Of a DNA stretch of 64,000 bases, positions 8,342 to 16,728 are shown piece by piece (position 1 is the stretch's first letter; every line of letters starts with the position of its first letter). The stretch comes from Pseudomonadota bacterium. GTDB taxonomy: Bacteria; Pseudomonadota; Alphaproteobacteria; Rhizobiales; Beijerinckiaceae. The stretch is taken from NCBI GenBank assembly GCA_020161575.1, contig JAIUNR010000006.1, positions 1-64,000 on the forward strand. The letters are read 5' to 3'. Position numbers and translations under genes: made by a program. The notes beneath the pieces were generated by a model. The model was not told where the DNA came from, ran no database searches, and worked only from the letters and a program-made list of their open reading frames with translations.

Positions 8342-8562
8342 CACGCGCCCGCGTCTTGCGTTTCAGCGCCGGGCGCATCGGCCCCGGCGTCGCGCTTGGT
8401 CTTCTTGCCGGGCGCATCGGCCCCGGCGTCGCGCGGCGGCGCGGCATCCGGCGCGGAAACGCCTGAACCGAGCGCGACAAGGCGATCGTGCTCGGCGGCA
8501 CTGACGGCGATCACATCGCCGGGCACGGCATCGCCGTAAAAGCAGGTGAGGCGAACCTTCAT
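8341..8562 (-). CDS. Small phage protein with Ala/Asp/Gly-rich repeat tail
   Basis: 73 residues, ATG at 8562 preceded by GGAGGAACCG, an excellent ribosome binding site. Residues 1-32 (MKVRLTCFYGDAVPGDVIAV then AAEHDRLVALGSG) form a small domain. The rest is a low-complexity tail with RDAGADAPG repeated twice. The start resembles small head-associated proteins found between capsid and connector genes in other siphoviruses. Function unknown. Confidence 0.55.
   Translation of the reverse strand: MKVRLTCFYGDAVPGDVIAVSAAEHDRLVALGSGVSAPDAAPPRDAGADAPGKKTKRDAGADAPGAETQDAGA
8369..8434. repeat. 27-bp direct repeat inside the small gene after the capsid
   Basis: The 27-bp units 8369-8395 and 8408-8434 are identical and lie 39 bp apart start to start. 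They encode the duplicated ADAPG segments of the repeat tail. Since 39 is a multiple of three, copy-number change would keep the frame. Confidence 0.85.
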
Positions 8563-8632
8563 CGGTTCCTCCGTCAAATGAGGGCTTGAAAAACAGGCAC
8601 GCCGGGCGCGCGGCCCAGCGGAACGCGCCGCG

Positions 8633-9859
8633 TCACGATGCGGCGTTGACGAAGACCTTGAGCGCGCCGCCGACATCGACATAGGCGCCGCCGGAGCGGA
8701 TCCAGCCGAGAAAACCGACCTGGCCTTTCTTGGCGTAGGCGGAATCATCGAAGCGCTGGAGAAGGACCGACAACACATCGCGGATCATGTAGGAGGAGAA
8801 ATCCCCGTAGACGATCGAACGTGCGCTCGCGGCCATGGCCGGCATGTGATTGTTGATTTGGATCGGGTCGTTGAGAACGCGATCCGGTGCACCGCCGGGG
8901 CTCCCGGTCTCGTAGCCAGGGACGAAAATCGGCCGGCCCTCCGCGTCCTTGATCTTGCGGATCTGCCGCATGGTAAGATCGTGGAACATAAAACGACAGT
9001 TGCCGGTCTTGCGGTACTCAATATCCACACTGTGCTGAAGATCGACCAGGCTGTCATAGGTGATCGACGTGACCTGCGACGTGCCGTTCGCGGCGGTGAC
9101 GCCCACGGGCGCGGCGATGGCTGCGCCCTTGGGCTTGGAAACGCCGTCCCCCGCCGTGAAGTGCCTGTTGGTGACACGGCCGAGGCGGTTGACGATGCGC
9201 TGGTTGACGAAGGCCTCAACGTCGATCGCCGAGTCCTGAAGAAGCTCGATCGGAACCGGCACCACCTTCGACGAGTACTTGTACGGCGTCAGCATCGTAA
9301 AGCCGAAGCTGATATCACCGTCTGAAGCGCTTGCGTTCTCGGCGACGATCTCGCCTTCCTCGTTTGTGCCATCCGAATTCGGGTAATTGATCGGGTTGCC
9401 CTGTTCGGTCTGAATGACGGTCGCGACCTCGCGCATGCCGCCATAAGCCTTAAGCGCATCGAGCACAACCTTCGCCACCTCGGTCTGCACCGTGTAGCCG
9501 CCTTCCGCGCCGGAGGTGGTGGACATGGCACCCTGCACGTTTCGGATCACCGCCCATTCCTCGGCGGAAATGGCGCGATCGCCGCCGCGCAGCCATTTCG
9601 CGTGCAGCTTGCCGATCTCGCCCTTGTCGCGCTCCAGCTTGCCCGCGGCCTCGTCGATCTGACTGTCGAGCGCGCCACGCGCGACGGAGGCGTTGAAATC
9701 GTTGATGCGCTTGATCTGCGCGTCGATCCGGTCGATCTCCGCCATACCGGCGTCATAGATCGGCTGATCGACCGCCTCGTTCCACGTTTCCTTCTTGACG
9801 AGGGCGTCGATTTCCTTCGCCTTCGCCGCGCGGGCTTCCCGCAGAGCTTGAATGCTCAT
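8633..9859 (-). CDS. Major capsid protein, HK97 fold
   Basis: 408 residues, ATG at 9859 with AAAGGCA upstream. Residues 1-110 are a helical, charged delta-like scaffold domain (AKEIDALVKKETWNEAVDQ, RIDAQIKRINDF). The mature capsid part begins about residue 110 with STTSGAEGGYTVQTEVA, the usual site near which the protease cuts. The body has SSKVVPVPIELLQDS and a C-terminal FLGWIRSGGAYVD, standard for the HK97 family. It forms the icosahedral shell. The protease gene lies just upstream in the same transcript. Confidence 0.93.
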   Translation of the reverse strand: MSIQALREARAAKAKEIDALVKKETWNEAVDQPIYDAGMAEIDRIDAQIKRINDFNASVARGALDSQIDEAAGKLERDKGEIGKLHAKWLRGGDRAISAEEWAVIRNVQGAMSTTSGAEGGYTVQTEVAKVVLDALKAYGGMREVATVIQTEQGNPINYPNSDGTNEEGEIVAENASASDGDISFGFTMLTPYKYSSKVVPVPIELLQDSAIDVEAFVNQRIVNRLGRVTNRHFTAGDGVSKPKGAAIAAPVGVTAANGTSQVTSITYDSLVDLQHSVDIEYRKTGNCRFMFHDLTMRQIRKIKDAEGRPIFVPGYETGSPGGAPDRVLNDPIQINNHMPAMAASARSIVYGDFSSYMIRDVLSVLLQRFDDSAYAKKGQVGFLGWIRSGGAYVDVGGALKVFVNAAS

Positions 9860-9883
9860 GGCATTGCCTTTCTGTTTGTGAGT

Positions 9884-9898
9884 GCCGCGTGACGCGGC
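9884..9898 (-). other. Hairpin in the capsid gene leader
   Basis: GCCGCG and CGCGGC pair around a 3-base loop 25 bases before the capsid start, between the protease stop and the capsid ribosome binding site. No T-run follows, so it is not a standard terminator. It may protect or space the 5' end of the highly expressed capsid message. Confidence 0.4.
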
Positions 9899-9919
9899 GG
9901 AGCTGCTTCGCGCGGCGCG

Positions 9920-10657
9920 CTATGCAGAGGCGTGCAGAAGCCGGAGGCGATGCGCCCGAAGGCGATGCGCGGCGTTCTGGTCGGGTGCTGCCGCCGCAGG
10001 AGGCGGCGCGGCAGGCTGCGGCGGCGGGGCCGGCGCATGGCGATAGGCATCGACATTCCATTTGGCGCGCGCGGCGCGCGTGTCGCCCGACGTGACGACC
10101 TCGTCGGCGAGGCCGACCTCGACCGCCTCGGCAGGGCCGAGCCAGGTTTCCTCGACCATCATCGCCGCGAAGTCCTCGGCTGATTTCCTGCCGCGCGCGG
10201 CATAGGTTTCGGCGATTGACCGGTCGATCTGATCGAGAAGCGTCTGGGTTTTGCCGTGATCGGCCTTGTTCCCGACCGTGAGCGTCCATGACTCGTGGAT
10301 CATGATGAAGGCGCCCTCGGCCATCACGGTGCGATCCCCCGCAGCGGCGAGCAGGGAGGCGGCGGAGGCGGCATAGCCATCGACATGGACCGTGATGGAA
10401 CCGGCATGCTCGCGCATCGCCTGCACCATGGCGCGGGCGGCGAAGACATCGCCACCCGGCGAATTGATGCGCAGGATCGCGTCCCCCTCGATCGCCGCGA
10501 GCGCCTTGGCGAAGCTTTCCGGTGCGATGCCGCCCCACCACTCCGCCTCGAGTTCCGAGCCGACGATCACGTCATAGATGTAGATCGTGTTGCCCTCGGC
10601 CCGGAACGAGCCGCGCCGGGAATTGGCCTTGATGAGATTAAGCAGCGGGTTGCGCAT
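9920..10657 (-). CDS. Head maturation protease, ClpP-type
   Basis: 245 residues, ATG at 10657, overlapping the portal stop by 20 bp. The ClpP/crotonase fold is seen in ILRINSPGGDVFAARAM (residues 61-77), in DGYAASAAS with the catalytic Ser at residue 98, and in FIMIHESW with the catalytic His at residue 121. The C-terminal 35 residues are Pro/Ala-rich and disordered. In HK97-like phages with this enzyme it removes the scaffold part of the capsid protein. Its position between portal and capsid is standard. Confidence 0.92.
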   Translation of the reverse strand: MRNPLLNLIKANSRRGSFRAEGNTIYIYDVIVGSELEAEWWGGIAPESFAKALAAIEGDAILRINSPGGDVFAARAMVQAMREHAGSITVHVDGYAASAASLLAAAGDRTVMAEGAFIMIHESWTLTVGNKADHGKTQTLLDQIDRSIAETYAARGRKSAEDFAAMMVEETWLGPAEAVEVGLADEVVTSGDTRAARAKWNVDAYRHAPAPPPQPAAPPPAAAAPDQNAAHRLRAHRLRLLHASA

Positions 10658-11945
10658 CGGAATTTCCGTCCTGAGTGCCGGGCGCGGTGCCGGCGGGAAG
10701 GGGTTCGAGGCTGTCGCCGCCTTCGGGCGCATCGGCGAGGCCCATCATGCGGCGGCCCTCGTTGACCGTAATGACCGGGCGCTCTCCCGCGCGGCCCAGG
10801 CCGGTGCGGATCGCCGCCATCAACGTCTTGAGATCGGCGCGCTCGAGATCGGTGGTGTCGAAACGGACACAGCGCCGGCCCTGCCGGAACAGCTTGCGAT
10901 CCAGCTCGTTCTGGAACCGGGTCAGCCACGGCCGCAGCGTGTAGCGCACGAAGAGCATGCCCATCGTATCGACGCCGGAACCCCAGCTTGTCGTTTTTTC
11001 GGTATGGCCGATCATGAAGGGCGGGACGCCGTAGAGTCGGGCAATCTCCTCGATCTGGAACTTGCGCCCCTCGAGAAGCTGCATTTCTGCAAGCGGCATC
11101 GAAAGCGGATCGACCTTGAGCCCGCCTGTGAGCACCATAGGCCGATGCGCATCAGCGAAACCCTTGAACTGTTCCAGCCTGGCGTAGAGATCCGCCACCG
11201 CATCTTGCGAGAGCAGTTTATCGGTGCTCAACGTGTAATCCGGGCGAGCGCCATTGGCGAAGAACCGCGCCGCGTATTCCTGCATGGCGTTCGCGGCGGC
11301 GCCAGCACCGCGAAGCGCGTGCCGCAGGACGGAAAGCCCGAGTCTACCGTCAAAGCCAGGCCCGGCAACGTGGATCACATCATCTTGATCCAGCGCGCGA
11401 ACCGAGCCGGCAAGGCCAGTCTCAGGCGCGACCGCATAGACCAGGCGTTCGCCATCCGGCGTGATCGCGACGGTGACCCGGCCCGGATGGAGCGGCACCA
11501 GCGCGCGGACCTGCCCGAAGGCATCCCGGCGGATCTCGATATAGGCATTGCCGTGCAAGAGCAGGGAGGCGCAGGCGAATTCCCATGCGCTCGACGCAGA
11601 CCAGCGCGGCGAAAACTGCTCGTTGAGCAGATACCACAGCGGATCGTCCTGAAGCTTGACGAAATCGCCCTTGTTGGACCGATAGCCCGGGTCTACCGGC
11701 ATGCTCAGAATGCCGCCCGCGATCAGGTTGACGCAGGAATAGACGGCAGGCAGCGTGCGGGCAGTGTTCTCGGAAAGGCCGCCAAGACCGCCCGCGCCGG
11801 AGGCGACGAATGCGCTCCAGAAGTCAGACCCGCGCGTGATCTCGGAGATCAGCACGTTGCGCGGCGCTTCCGAGGTGACCTCGCGCGGGGATTCGCCCGG
11901 CTCCGGCTGAGCGCCGCCGCCGAGCAGCCGTGAAAGCCAGCTCAC
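10638..11945 (-). CDS. Portal protein, HK97 family
   Basis: 435 residues starting MSWLSRLLGGG, as many HK97-type portals do, with ATG at 11945 overlapping the terminase stop by 4 bp. Family features include the N-terminal VYSCVNLIAGGI, then LRHALRGAGAAANAMQEYAARFFANGARPD (split as ALRGAGAAANAMQEYAARFF and NGARPD) and the stretch ARLYGVPPFMIGH. It makes the dodecameric ring through which DNA enters and leaves the head and to which terminase docks. Confidence 0.93.
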   Translation of the reverse strand: MSWLSRLLGGGAQPEPGESPREVTSEAPRNVLISEITRGSDFWSAFVASGAGGLGGLSENTARTLPAVYSCVNLIAGGILSMPVDPGYRSNKGDFVKLQDDPLWYLLNEQFSPRWSASSAWEFACASLLLHGNAYIEIRRDAFGQVRALVPLHPGRVTVAITPDGERLVYAVAPETGLAGSVRALDQDDVIHVAGPGFDGRLGLSVLRHALRGAGAAANAMQEYAARFFANGARPDYTLSTDKLLSQDAVADLYARLEQFKGFADAHRPMVLTGGLKVDPLSMPLAEMQLLEGRKFQIEEIARLYGVPPFMIGHTEKTTSWGSGVDTMGMLFVRYTLRPWLTRFQNELDRKLFRQGRRCVRFDTTDLERADLKTLMAAIRTGLGRAGERPVITVNEGRRMMGLADAPEGGDSLEPLPAGTAPGTQDGNSDAQPAA

Positions 11946-13687
11946 ACGAAAATTCCCGGCGTGCCGGCGGCCTGCGGATTGTAGCTCATCAGATCCACCG
12001 CGTTGAAAAGGGCGATGAGCGGATCGATTTTCGCGACGCCGCTGGTTTGCTTGGTGATCACCACCGAATGGCCCTGCATTTCAGCCTTCGCATTGCCGAC
12101 GCTCCAGGCCATCAACGGTTGCCCGGCATGGCGGAGCGTGCCTTGCTTGAGCTTGCGCGCGGCGATGCCGTGCGCGGTTTGCAGCCGGTAGCCTTGCCCG
12201 ACCGCCCGCATCGCGGTTGCCGGAAACCCCTCGCGCAGCAGCGCGTCGATAAGGAGGCCGATCGCGACGCCGGAACGGTCGATCCCGATCGCGTTGACGA
12301 TCTCGCCATCGTCATTCGCCGGCAGAAGCCCGGCATCCCGCGCCGCCACGATCATCTCGACCATCTCGGCAACGTCGCTGTCCTGCGCTTCCGCAATATC
12401 GATAAAGACAAGATCATTGTCCTTTTCGAAGTCGAGCAGGCGCGGCGCGGCTTGCTTGTGGCGCTCCAGCACGCCGCGATCCGCATAGGCCCGGCCCCAA
12501 TGGAGCCAGCGGCCCGAGCCCTTCTCGCGCCCGAGCGCCGCGAAGCCGAACAGGTCATCAAGCCCGCCGCCATCGGCCCCGAAGACAATGCATTCCGAGC
12601 GGCGGAGCAGATCCGCGAAGGTAATCGCGCGATCCGCCGCGCCCTCCCAGTAATCCGCGCCGATCCAGCGGTTCGAATGGAGCGCGAGGCCGATCTCGAT
12701 GTTGAGGTGCTGCGACGCCCAGCCGCGCAACTCGGCCGCGCCGTCCGCATCCGCCTTCGCGAAAAGCGTCTGCAAGCGCGGGATGGTGATCGAAAAGCCG
12801 AGGTTCGGCGTAACCAGCGCCCAGAGTTCCGGGCTTTTCCACGGTTGCGCCGGATCGCGCTGCACTTCCTCCGGCAGCTCGTAAAAGATCGGCAACAGAA
12901 CCGAATTCGTGATGCGCCCGTCGCGAACCGCGCGGCCATAATCCAGTTCGGTCTTGAACACGCCGGCGGGCGGCGAGTCCGATTGCGTCGAGATCAGGAT
13001 CAGGAACCCCTCGGCGATCGAGATCCGCCCGCCCCGGATCTGCCGGAGCACATCCGCCGCCCAGGATATCGTGCCGAGAAGATGCACCTCGTCGATCAGC
13101 GCGCCGGCATATTTCCCGCCCGTTGCGACCTTTGCGTCAAAGGTCATCACCTTGAGCGTCGCGCCGGTGAGCCGGTTCGTGATGATCTTGAGGTGATCCT
13201 GCACATGCAGGAGATCGGGCAACTCCTCATCCGCCTCGATCATCCCCTTGATCGCGGAAAAGGAGAGCGTGGCGATTTCCTGCGTGGGGCCGAACAATGC
13301 GAATTGCGCGCTCGGGCGCTCGTTGATGATCAGGACCGTGAGCATGATGCCGGCGGCCCCGGTGGTCTTCGAATTCTTCTTCGGGACGAGCGCGAAGATC
13401 TCCTCGATGTAGCGGACGCCGTTGAGCGGATCCCAGGACCCGAACAGGGCGCGAACCACATCGCGGACCCAGTCGTTGCCGGAATCCGCCATACGCGGGC
13501 GCCCCGGCACATCGGGCAGGCGCAGCTCGTTGAAAACGCGGACGCCGCGATCCGCCGCGTTGTCGTTGAGCGGAAGCCCTGGCGGCAGCAACGAGCGCCG
13601 GGCTTTCAGCGCATCGAACCAGCCGGGGTTCGAGAGATCCCAATAGGCGCGATCTACTGCAACATCTCTTGCGAGAGCTTGGCCCAT
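11942..13687 (-). CDS. terL: Terminase large subunit
   Basis: 581 residues, ATG at 13687, overlapping terS by 34 bp. The ATPase half shows a Walker-A-like VPKKNSKTTG at residues 101-110 and Walker B GALIDEVH at about 195-202. The nuclease half begins near FGADGGGLDDLFG, where the first metal-binding Asp is expected. This is the Terminase_1 type that pairs with HK97-like portals and an HNH partner. It cuts and pumps the genome into the prohead. Confidence 0.93.
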   Translation of the reverse strand: MGQALARDVAVDRAYWDLSNPGWFDALKARRSLLPPGLPLNDNAADRGVRVFNELRLPDVPGRPRMADSGNDWVRDVVRALFGSWDPLNGVRYIEEIFALVPKKNSKTTGAAGIMLTVLIINERPSAQFALFGPTQEIATLSFSAIKGMIEADEELPDLLHVQDHLKIITNRLTGATLKVMTFDAKVATGGKYAGALIDEVHLLGTISWAADVLRQIRGGRISIAEGFLILISTQSDSPPAGVFKTELDYGRAVRDGRITNSVLLPIFYELPEEVQRDPAQPWKSPELWALVTPNLGFSITIPRLQTLFAKADADGAAELRGWASQHLNIEIGLALHSNRWIGADYWEGAADRAITFADLLRRSECIVFGADGGGLDDLFGFAALGREKGSGRWLHWGRAYADRGVLERHKQAAPRLLDFEKDNDLVFIDIAEAQDSDVAEMVEMIVAARDAGLLPANDDGEIVNAIGIDRSGVAIGLLIDALLREGFPATAMRAVGQGYRLQTAHGIAARKLKQGTLRHAGQPLMAWSVGNAKAEMQGHSVVITKQTSGVAKIDPLIALFNAVDLMSYNPQAAGTPGIFV

Positions 13688-14322
13688 TTGCCGGATCTCC
13701 CCGCCTTCTCGGCGGCTTTTGCCTGTTGCACCTTCTTGCCCAGCGTCTCCTTCTCGGAGGCGCGGGCCTCGCCTGCGGGCGCAGCGCGCCGGGCGGCGAT
13801 GCTCGCGAGATCGATCTCATCGAGCATTTCCTTCAGCGCCTTTGCCGCAGCGGTGGAACCGCCGCGGGCCTGCCGATGCAGGGTTTCTATGATCTCGGCG
13901 CGGGCGGTTTCGCGGGCGTGGTCGAGATCGGCGCGGAACGCGCGGCGCAGCGTCGGTTCGCTGACCCCCAGCCGGGCGGCGATGATCGCTTCCGCGATGC
14001 CGGTAGCTTTCAGGATGCGGACCCGCTCGCGATCGGCGTTCATCGGCACGTAACGCTTGCGTCCTCGCGGGCGGGGCGGCGCTGGCCCGGATTGGAGCGG
14101 CGCACTTTCGAACAGGGTCGGCGCGCATTCCGCCCGCGCGGCAGAAAGCGTTTCGGCGAAATACTTGCGAAGCGTCGGCAGCGAGAGTTCCAGCGCCTCG
14201 GCAATGGCCTCGTCGCTCTTGCCGTCAACAGCCATCGCGCGGACCTGATCGAAATCAGCATCGCCGGGTTCAAAGGACGGCCTCCCTTTATTTTTCGCAG
14301 CCGCGTCGCAACCATCCACCAC
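13654..14322 (-). CDS. terS: Terminase small subunit
   Basis: About 222 residues. The frame has only GTG starts (14322 or 14319), since a nearby ATG is out of frame. Two helix-turn-helix repeats are visible: MAVDGKSDEAIAEALELSLPTLRKYF (as AIAEALELSLPTLRKYF) at about residues 30-55 and ILKATGIAEAIIAARLGVSEPTLRRAF (as IIAARLGVSEPTLRRAF) at about residues 103-129. The C-terminus is Lys-rich and helical. It recognises the packaging site and recruits terL, directly downstream. Confidence 0.85.
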   Translation of the reverse strand: MVDGCDAAAKNKGRPSFEPGDADFDQVRAMAVDGKSDEAIAEALELSLPTLRKYFAETLSAARAECAPTLFESAPLQSGPAPPRPRGRKRYVPMNADRERVRILKATGIAEAIIAARLGVSEPTLRRAFRADLDHARETARAEIIETLHRQARGGSTAAAKALKEMLDEIDLASIAARRAAPAGEARASEKETLGKKVQQAKAAEKAGRSGKWAKLSQEMLQ

Positions 14323-14356
14323 GAAAAAAAATCCCTGAAAGGGGGAAGAGCGGGTC

Positions 14357-14707
14357 CTAGGCGGGGAAGGCGCCAGAGATTTGAGCCGCCCCCCTCTGCT
14401 GGTGCTCGCGAGCCCGCTTGCGGTTGTCGCAGGCGGCGCAGAGGCACAAAATGTTGAGCGGATCGAAATCCGCCCCGCCGTCCTTGCGTGCTACCTTGTG
14501 ATCGCTGCGCAGTTTCCAGGGCGTTTCGGTGTGATCCGCGCCGCATGCCTCACAGCGATAGCCCCGTGCCCGCTTGATCGCGGACGAGAACTCAACCCAT
14601 TCCCTCGTGCGATAGAACGGATCGACGGGCTTCACCCCGCCCGGCAACCTGCCGGGATGACGGGGCAGGCGATCCATTGCGCTGCCGATCTTCACATGAT
14701 GCGTCAT
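14357..14707 (-). CDS. HNH endonuclease next to terminase
   Basis: 116 residues from the ATG at 14707; an ATG five codons earlier is also open. The motif set is clear: FYRTREWVEFSSAIKRARG, then CEACG, the LRSDHKVARKDGG segment with the catalytic His, DPLNILCLCAACDNRK with a second Cys pair and an Asn. This is the HK97 gp74 class. Such proteins sit beside terminase and stimulate packaging cleavage. The gene is the first of the late operon after a terminator-like hairpin. Confidence 0.9.
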   Translation of the reverse strand: MTHHVKIGSAMDRLPRHPGRLPGGVKPVDPFYRTREWVEFSSAIKRARGYRCEACGADHTETPWKLRSDHKVARKDGGADFDPLNILCLCAACDNRKRAREHQQRGAAQISGAFPA

Positions 14708-14778
14708 CCCGCGTGATTCCACCCCGGATATGCTGGATAAACCGCACGTTTCTTTTTTTATTTTTGCGCCGGGAACGC

Positions 14779-14808
14779 AAAAGCCCGCCGCCGTTTCCGG
14801 TAGCGGGC
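14779..14808 (-). terminator. Intrinsic terminator in front of the late operon
   Basis: On the minus strand GCCCGC and GCGGGC pair (14803-14808 with 14783-14788), with an inner CCG-GAAA-CGG stem, followed by TTTT at 14782-14779. It lies between the Q-like gene and HNH and would stop transcription entering the packaging and structural genes unless it is read through. Confidence 0.65.
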
Positions 14809-14829
14809 GCGATTCGTGCTGATAACTGA

Positions 14830-14858
14830 AACTGCGCTTCCGACTGCGCAGTTGTCAA
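14830..14858 (-). promoter_or_regulatory. Candidate late promoter with perfect TTGACA
   Basis: On the minus strand TTGACA (14858-14853) starts 2 bases after the stop of the Q-like gene. With a 17-base spacer the -10 would be GCAGTT (14835-14830), a weak match. The spacer holds the perfect palindrome ACTGCGCAGT (14843-14852), and a GCGCAGTT half copy overlaps the -10. The terminator above lies about 25 bases downstream. The layout recalls lambda pR'-tR'. Promoter activity is an inference. Confidence 0.35.
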
Positions 14859-14859
14859 T

Positions 14860-15531
14860 TCATCCCACGCTTCGTTTTTGCTCGACTCTTGTGGAAATGC
14901 CGATTTCATCGCCAATCACCACGGCCTGCACGCGCCCGCGCTGCGGGCCGGTAGCCCCCCACACCTCAACCGAGAGCACGTCGAGCGCCTCGCGCAGCCG
15001 CATGGTGAGGTAATCGAGCTTGGCGCGCCCCGCCTCGGCGCCGGGCCAGCGCGCGGCGAGCATGGTCACGGTCTCGCCCTGTCCCGCCACGGCGGAGACG
15101 ATGGCATAGCCGACCTGCCCGAGCATACGCGCGAGCCGCGCCAATTCGAGATGCGCAGCGGCGCAGCTCTCAGGCAACGGGTCGCGCCCGCGCCCGCCAT
15201 CCACGCGCATCCGCCCGTAATCGATGGCTTGCGACGCGCCGACCATCGCCCGCTCATAGATCGCGCGGAACCGCGTGCCGGCCTCGTATTGCCCCACATC
15301 GAGCCTCCCGCGCGCCCGCATCATCTCCAGCGGGTGCTCGGCAAGGTTCACCCTGACCTGAAGCGATGCGCCTGTCTCGATCGGGTCCGGCACGATCCGC
15401 GTACCGGCGACGATCTTCCCGCCGGAAGGGTCCGCGCCCCGCTTCGCCCTGGCACGCCGCGCCGCCTTGGCCTCCTCGCGCTTCGTCAGCGCTTTCGCCG
15501 CGCGCAGGGCTTCCCATTCCACCTTGTCCAT
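14860..15531 (-). CDS. Q-like late regulator candidate (DUF6456-like)
   Basis: 223 residues. The ATG at 15531 is chosen because GGGG lies 7 bases ahead; an ATG at 15543 is in frame. The N-terminus is a Lys/Arg/Ala-rich helix (LRAAKALTKREEAKAARRAR). The middle contains RLDVGQYEAGTRFRAIYERAMVG, reminiscent of the alphaproteobacterial DUF6456 domain, and a helical C-terminal region follows. It is the last gene before a promoter-terminator segment and the late operon, which is the position of an antiterminator or late activator. The function is inferred only from that context. Confidence 0.5.
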   Translation of the reverse strand: MDKVEWEALRAAKALTKREEAKAARRARAKRGADPSGGKIVAGTRIVPDPIETGASLQVRVNLAEHPLEMMRARGRLDVGQYEAGTRFRAIYERAMVGASQAIDYGRMRVDGGRGRDPLPESCAAAHLELARLARMLGQVGYAIVSAVAGQGETVTMLAARWPGAEAGRAKLDYLTMRLREALDVLSVEVWGATGPQRGRVQAVVIGDEIGISTRVEQKRSVG

Positions 15532-15546
15532 CGCAATCCCCATCCG

Positions 15547-16728
15547 TCAGAACCCGCTTGCCTGCTTCACGTCTTCCGGCGGTGCTGGCGCCGGCAGGAA
15601 CACACGATACGAACCCCGGAAAGTCGGCATCTCGCAGCGCCGCGCCCGGAACCATGGCCGCCAAGCCTCCATTTCCGGCCCGTCGCAGGGGTAGGGCTGC
15701 ACCGCCGTGATCGCCTCGGCGGAGGGCATGTCGCCGGGCTTGCAGGTCATGCCGGTGCCCTTGATTGCCCACTCGACCATCAGCGAGCAGCGCTCGCCGC
15801 GTTTCAGCTTGCCGAAGAGCAGCGCCCACCACTCCCGGCTCCACGGCGCAACGGCGATCACGCCAGCGCTCGCCTTCCGCGCCGCCGCCTCGGCGTCGAT
15901 CAGGGTCCAGCGCCGCTGGCTGAGATAGCTCCAGGAGGCCGGCACCGTGCTGCGCTTCGCGGCCTTGAGTTCGGCGAGGAAGGGCGCCACCCCGTCGATC
16001 GCGGCGCGCCGCTCGGCAAAGGGCAGTTCGGCCCAGGCCGTGGCGAGCTTGGCCTGATCATCCACCCCGACACGGGGCCAGACCTTGCGGAAATCGTCGA
16101 GCGTGACGGCAGGGCCGGAGGTCGCCCCATCCCCGGCCAGCCCTGCGCTCTCGTCATGGCCGCCCGGCGAGCCGGATGTGGCGCCCGCCGCATGCGCCCA
16201 CGCGCTCTCTTTCTCAACTCTTGAGGGTTCTCTTAAGGGGTTGGGTGACACAGCTATGTCACCCTGAGATGTCGTCAATGTCACCCTAAGCGCTTCGTTA
16301 GGGTGACATGGTGTCACCCTAAGCGTTTCTCCGGGCGCCGCCTCTTCCGCCTTGTCGCATGCGTTTTGCGCATGGCCGGCGGTTTCCTCGGCATCCACCG
16401 CGCCGCCGTTCCTCGCCTCGAGTTCCGCGAAGAGGCCGGGCCGGGAAAGCTCGAACAGCAGCCGGATATCCATCTCGTAGCAGCGCGTCGAGCCCTTGCC
16501 GGCGCCGCCCTCGCGCACGAGGCGCAACAGCCCGATCGCGCAGAATAGCCGCAGCACGCGCTGCACGGTGCGTTCCGCGCATTCCGCCGCCGTGGCCAGC
16601 GTGGCGACACTTGGGTAAATGTTGCGGCCCTCGTCGTCGCAGCAATCGACGAGCTTCAGGAGCACGATTTTCGCCGCGTGGGACGGTACCCGCGCCCCGA
16701 AGGCGAGACCGAGAAGGCGCGCACTCAT
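15547..16728 (-). CDS. Phage replication initiator-like protein (helix-turn-helix)
   Basis: 393 residues, ATG at 16728 overlapping the Dam stop by 4 bp. The N-terminus (residues about 15-75) is a winged helix of the kind found in phage O-like and RepA-like proteins: AAKIVLLKLVDCCDDEGRNIYPSVATLA (as KIVLLKLVDCCDDEG and IYPSVATLA), then AECAERTVQRVLR. A linker of low complexity (about 95-210) contains LRVT twice and carries the iteron cluster in its DNA. The C-terminal half has a Trp-rich helical domain. The replication role is inferred from the HTH, the embedded repeats and the neighbouring clamp and methylase genes. Confidence 0.65.
   Translation of the reverse strand: MSARLLGLAFGARVPSHAAKIVLLKLVDCCDDEGRNIYPSVATLATAAECAERTVQRVLRLFCAIGLLRLVREGGAGKGSTRCYEMDIRLLFELSRPGLFAELEARNGGAVDAEETAGHAQNACDKAEEAAPGETLRVTPCHPNEALRVTLTTSQGDIAVSPNPLREPSRVEKESAWAHAAGATSGSPGGHDESAGLAGDGATSGPAVTLDDFRKVWPRVGVDDQAKLATAWAELPFAERRAAIDGVAPFLAELKAAKRSTVPASWSYLSQRRWTLIDAEAAARKASAGVIAVAPWSREWWALLFGKLKRGERCSLMVEWAIKGTGMTCKPGDMPSAEAITAVQPYPCDGPEMEAWRPWFRARRCEMPTFRGSYRVFLPAPAPPEDVKQASGF
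16243..16325. repeat. Iteron cluster, candidate prophage replication origin
   Basis: Five copies of a GTCACCC core lie within 83 bp: 16243-16249 (inverted), 16258-16264, 16280-16286, 16301-16307 (inverted) and 16313-16319. The last three share the longer GTCACCCTAA. Copies three and four form a perfect 10-bp inverted repeat with an 8-bp spacer, and copies four and five a 9-bp inverted repeat with a 3-bp spacer. The cluster sits within the initiator-like gene, in codons for its linker (about residues 135-162), as lambda ori lies in gene O. Confidence 0.7.

Noticed and set aside
11930-14053. Long plus-strand open frame opposite terminase
   Set aside because: Overlies terL and terS in antisense and shows no domain or start signal.
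1-14322. The structural block as a gene transfer agent instead of a prophage
   Set aside because: Several tail genes look GTA-like, but the block is joined to a CI/Cro switch, replication genes, excisionase candidate and integrase, which GTAs lack.
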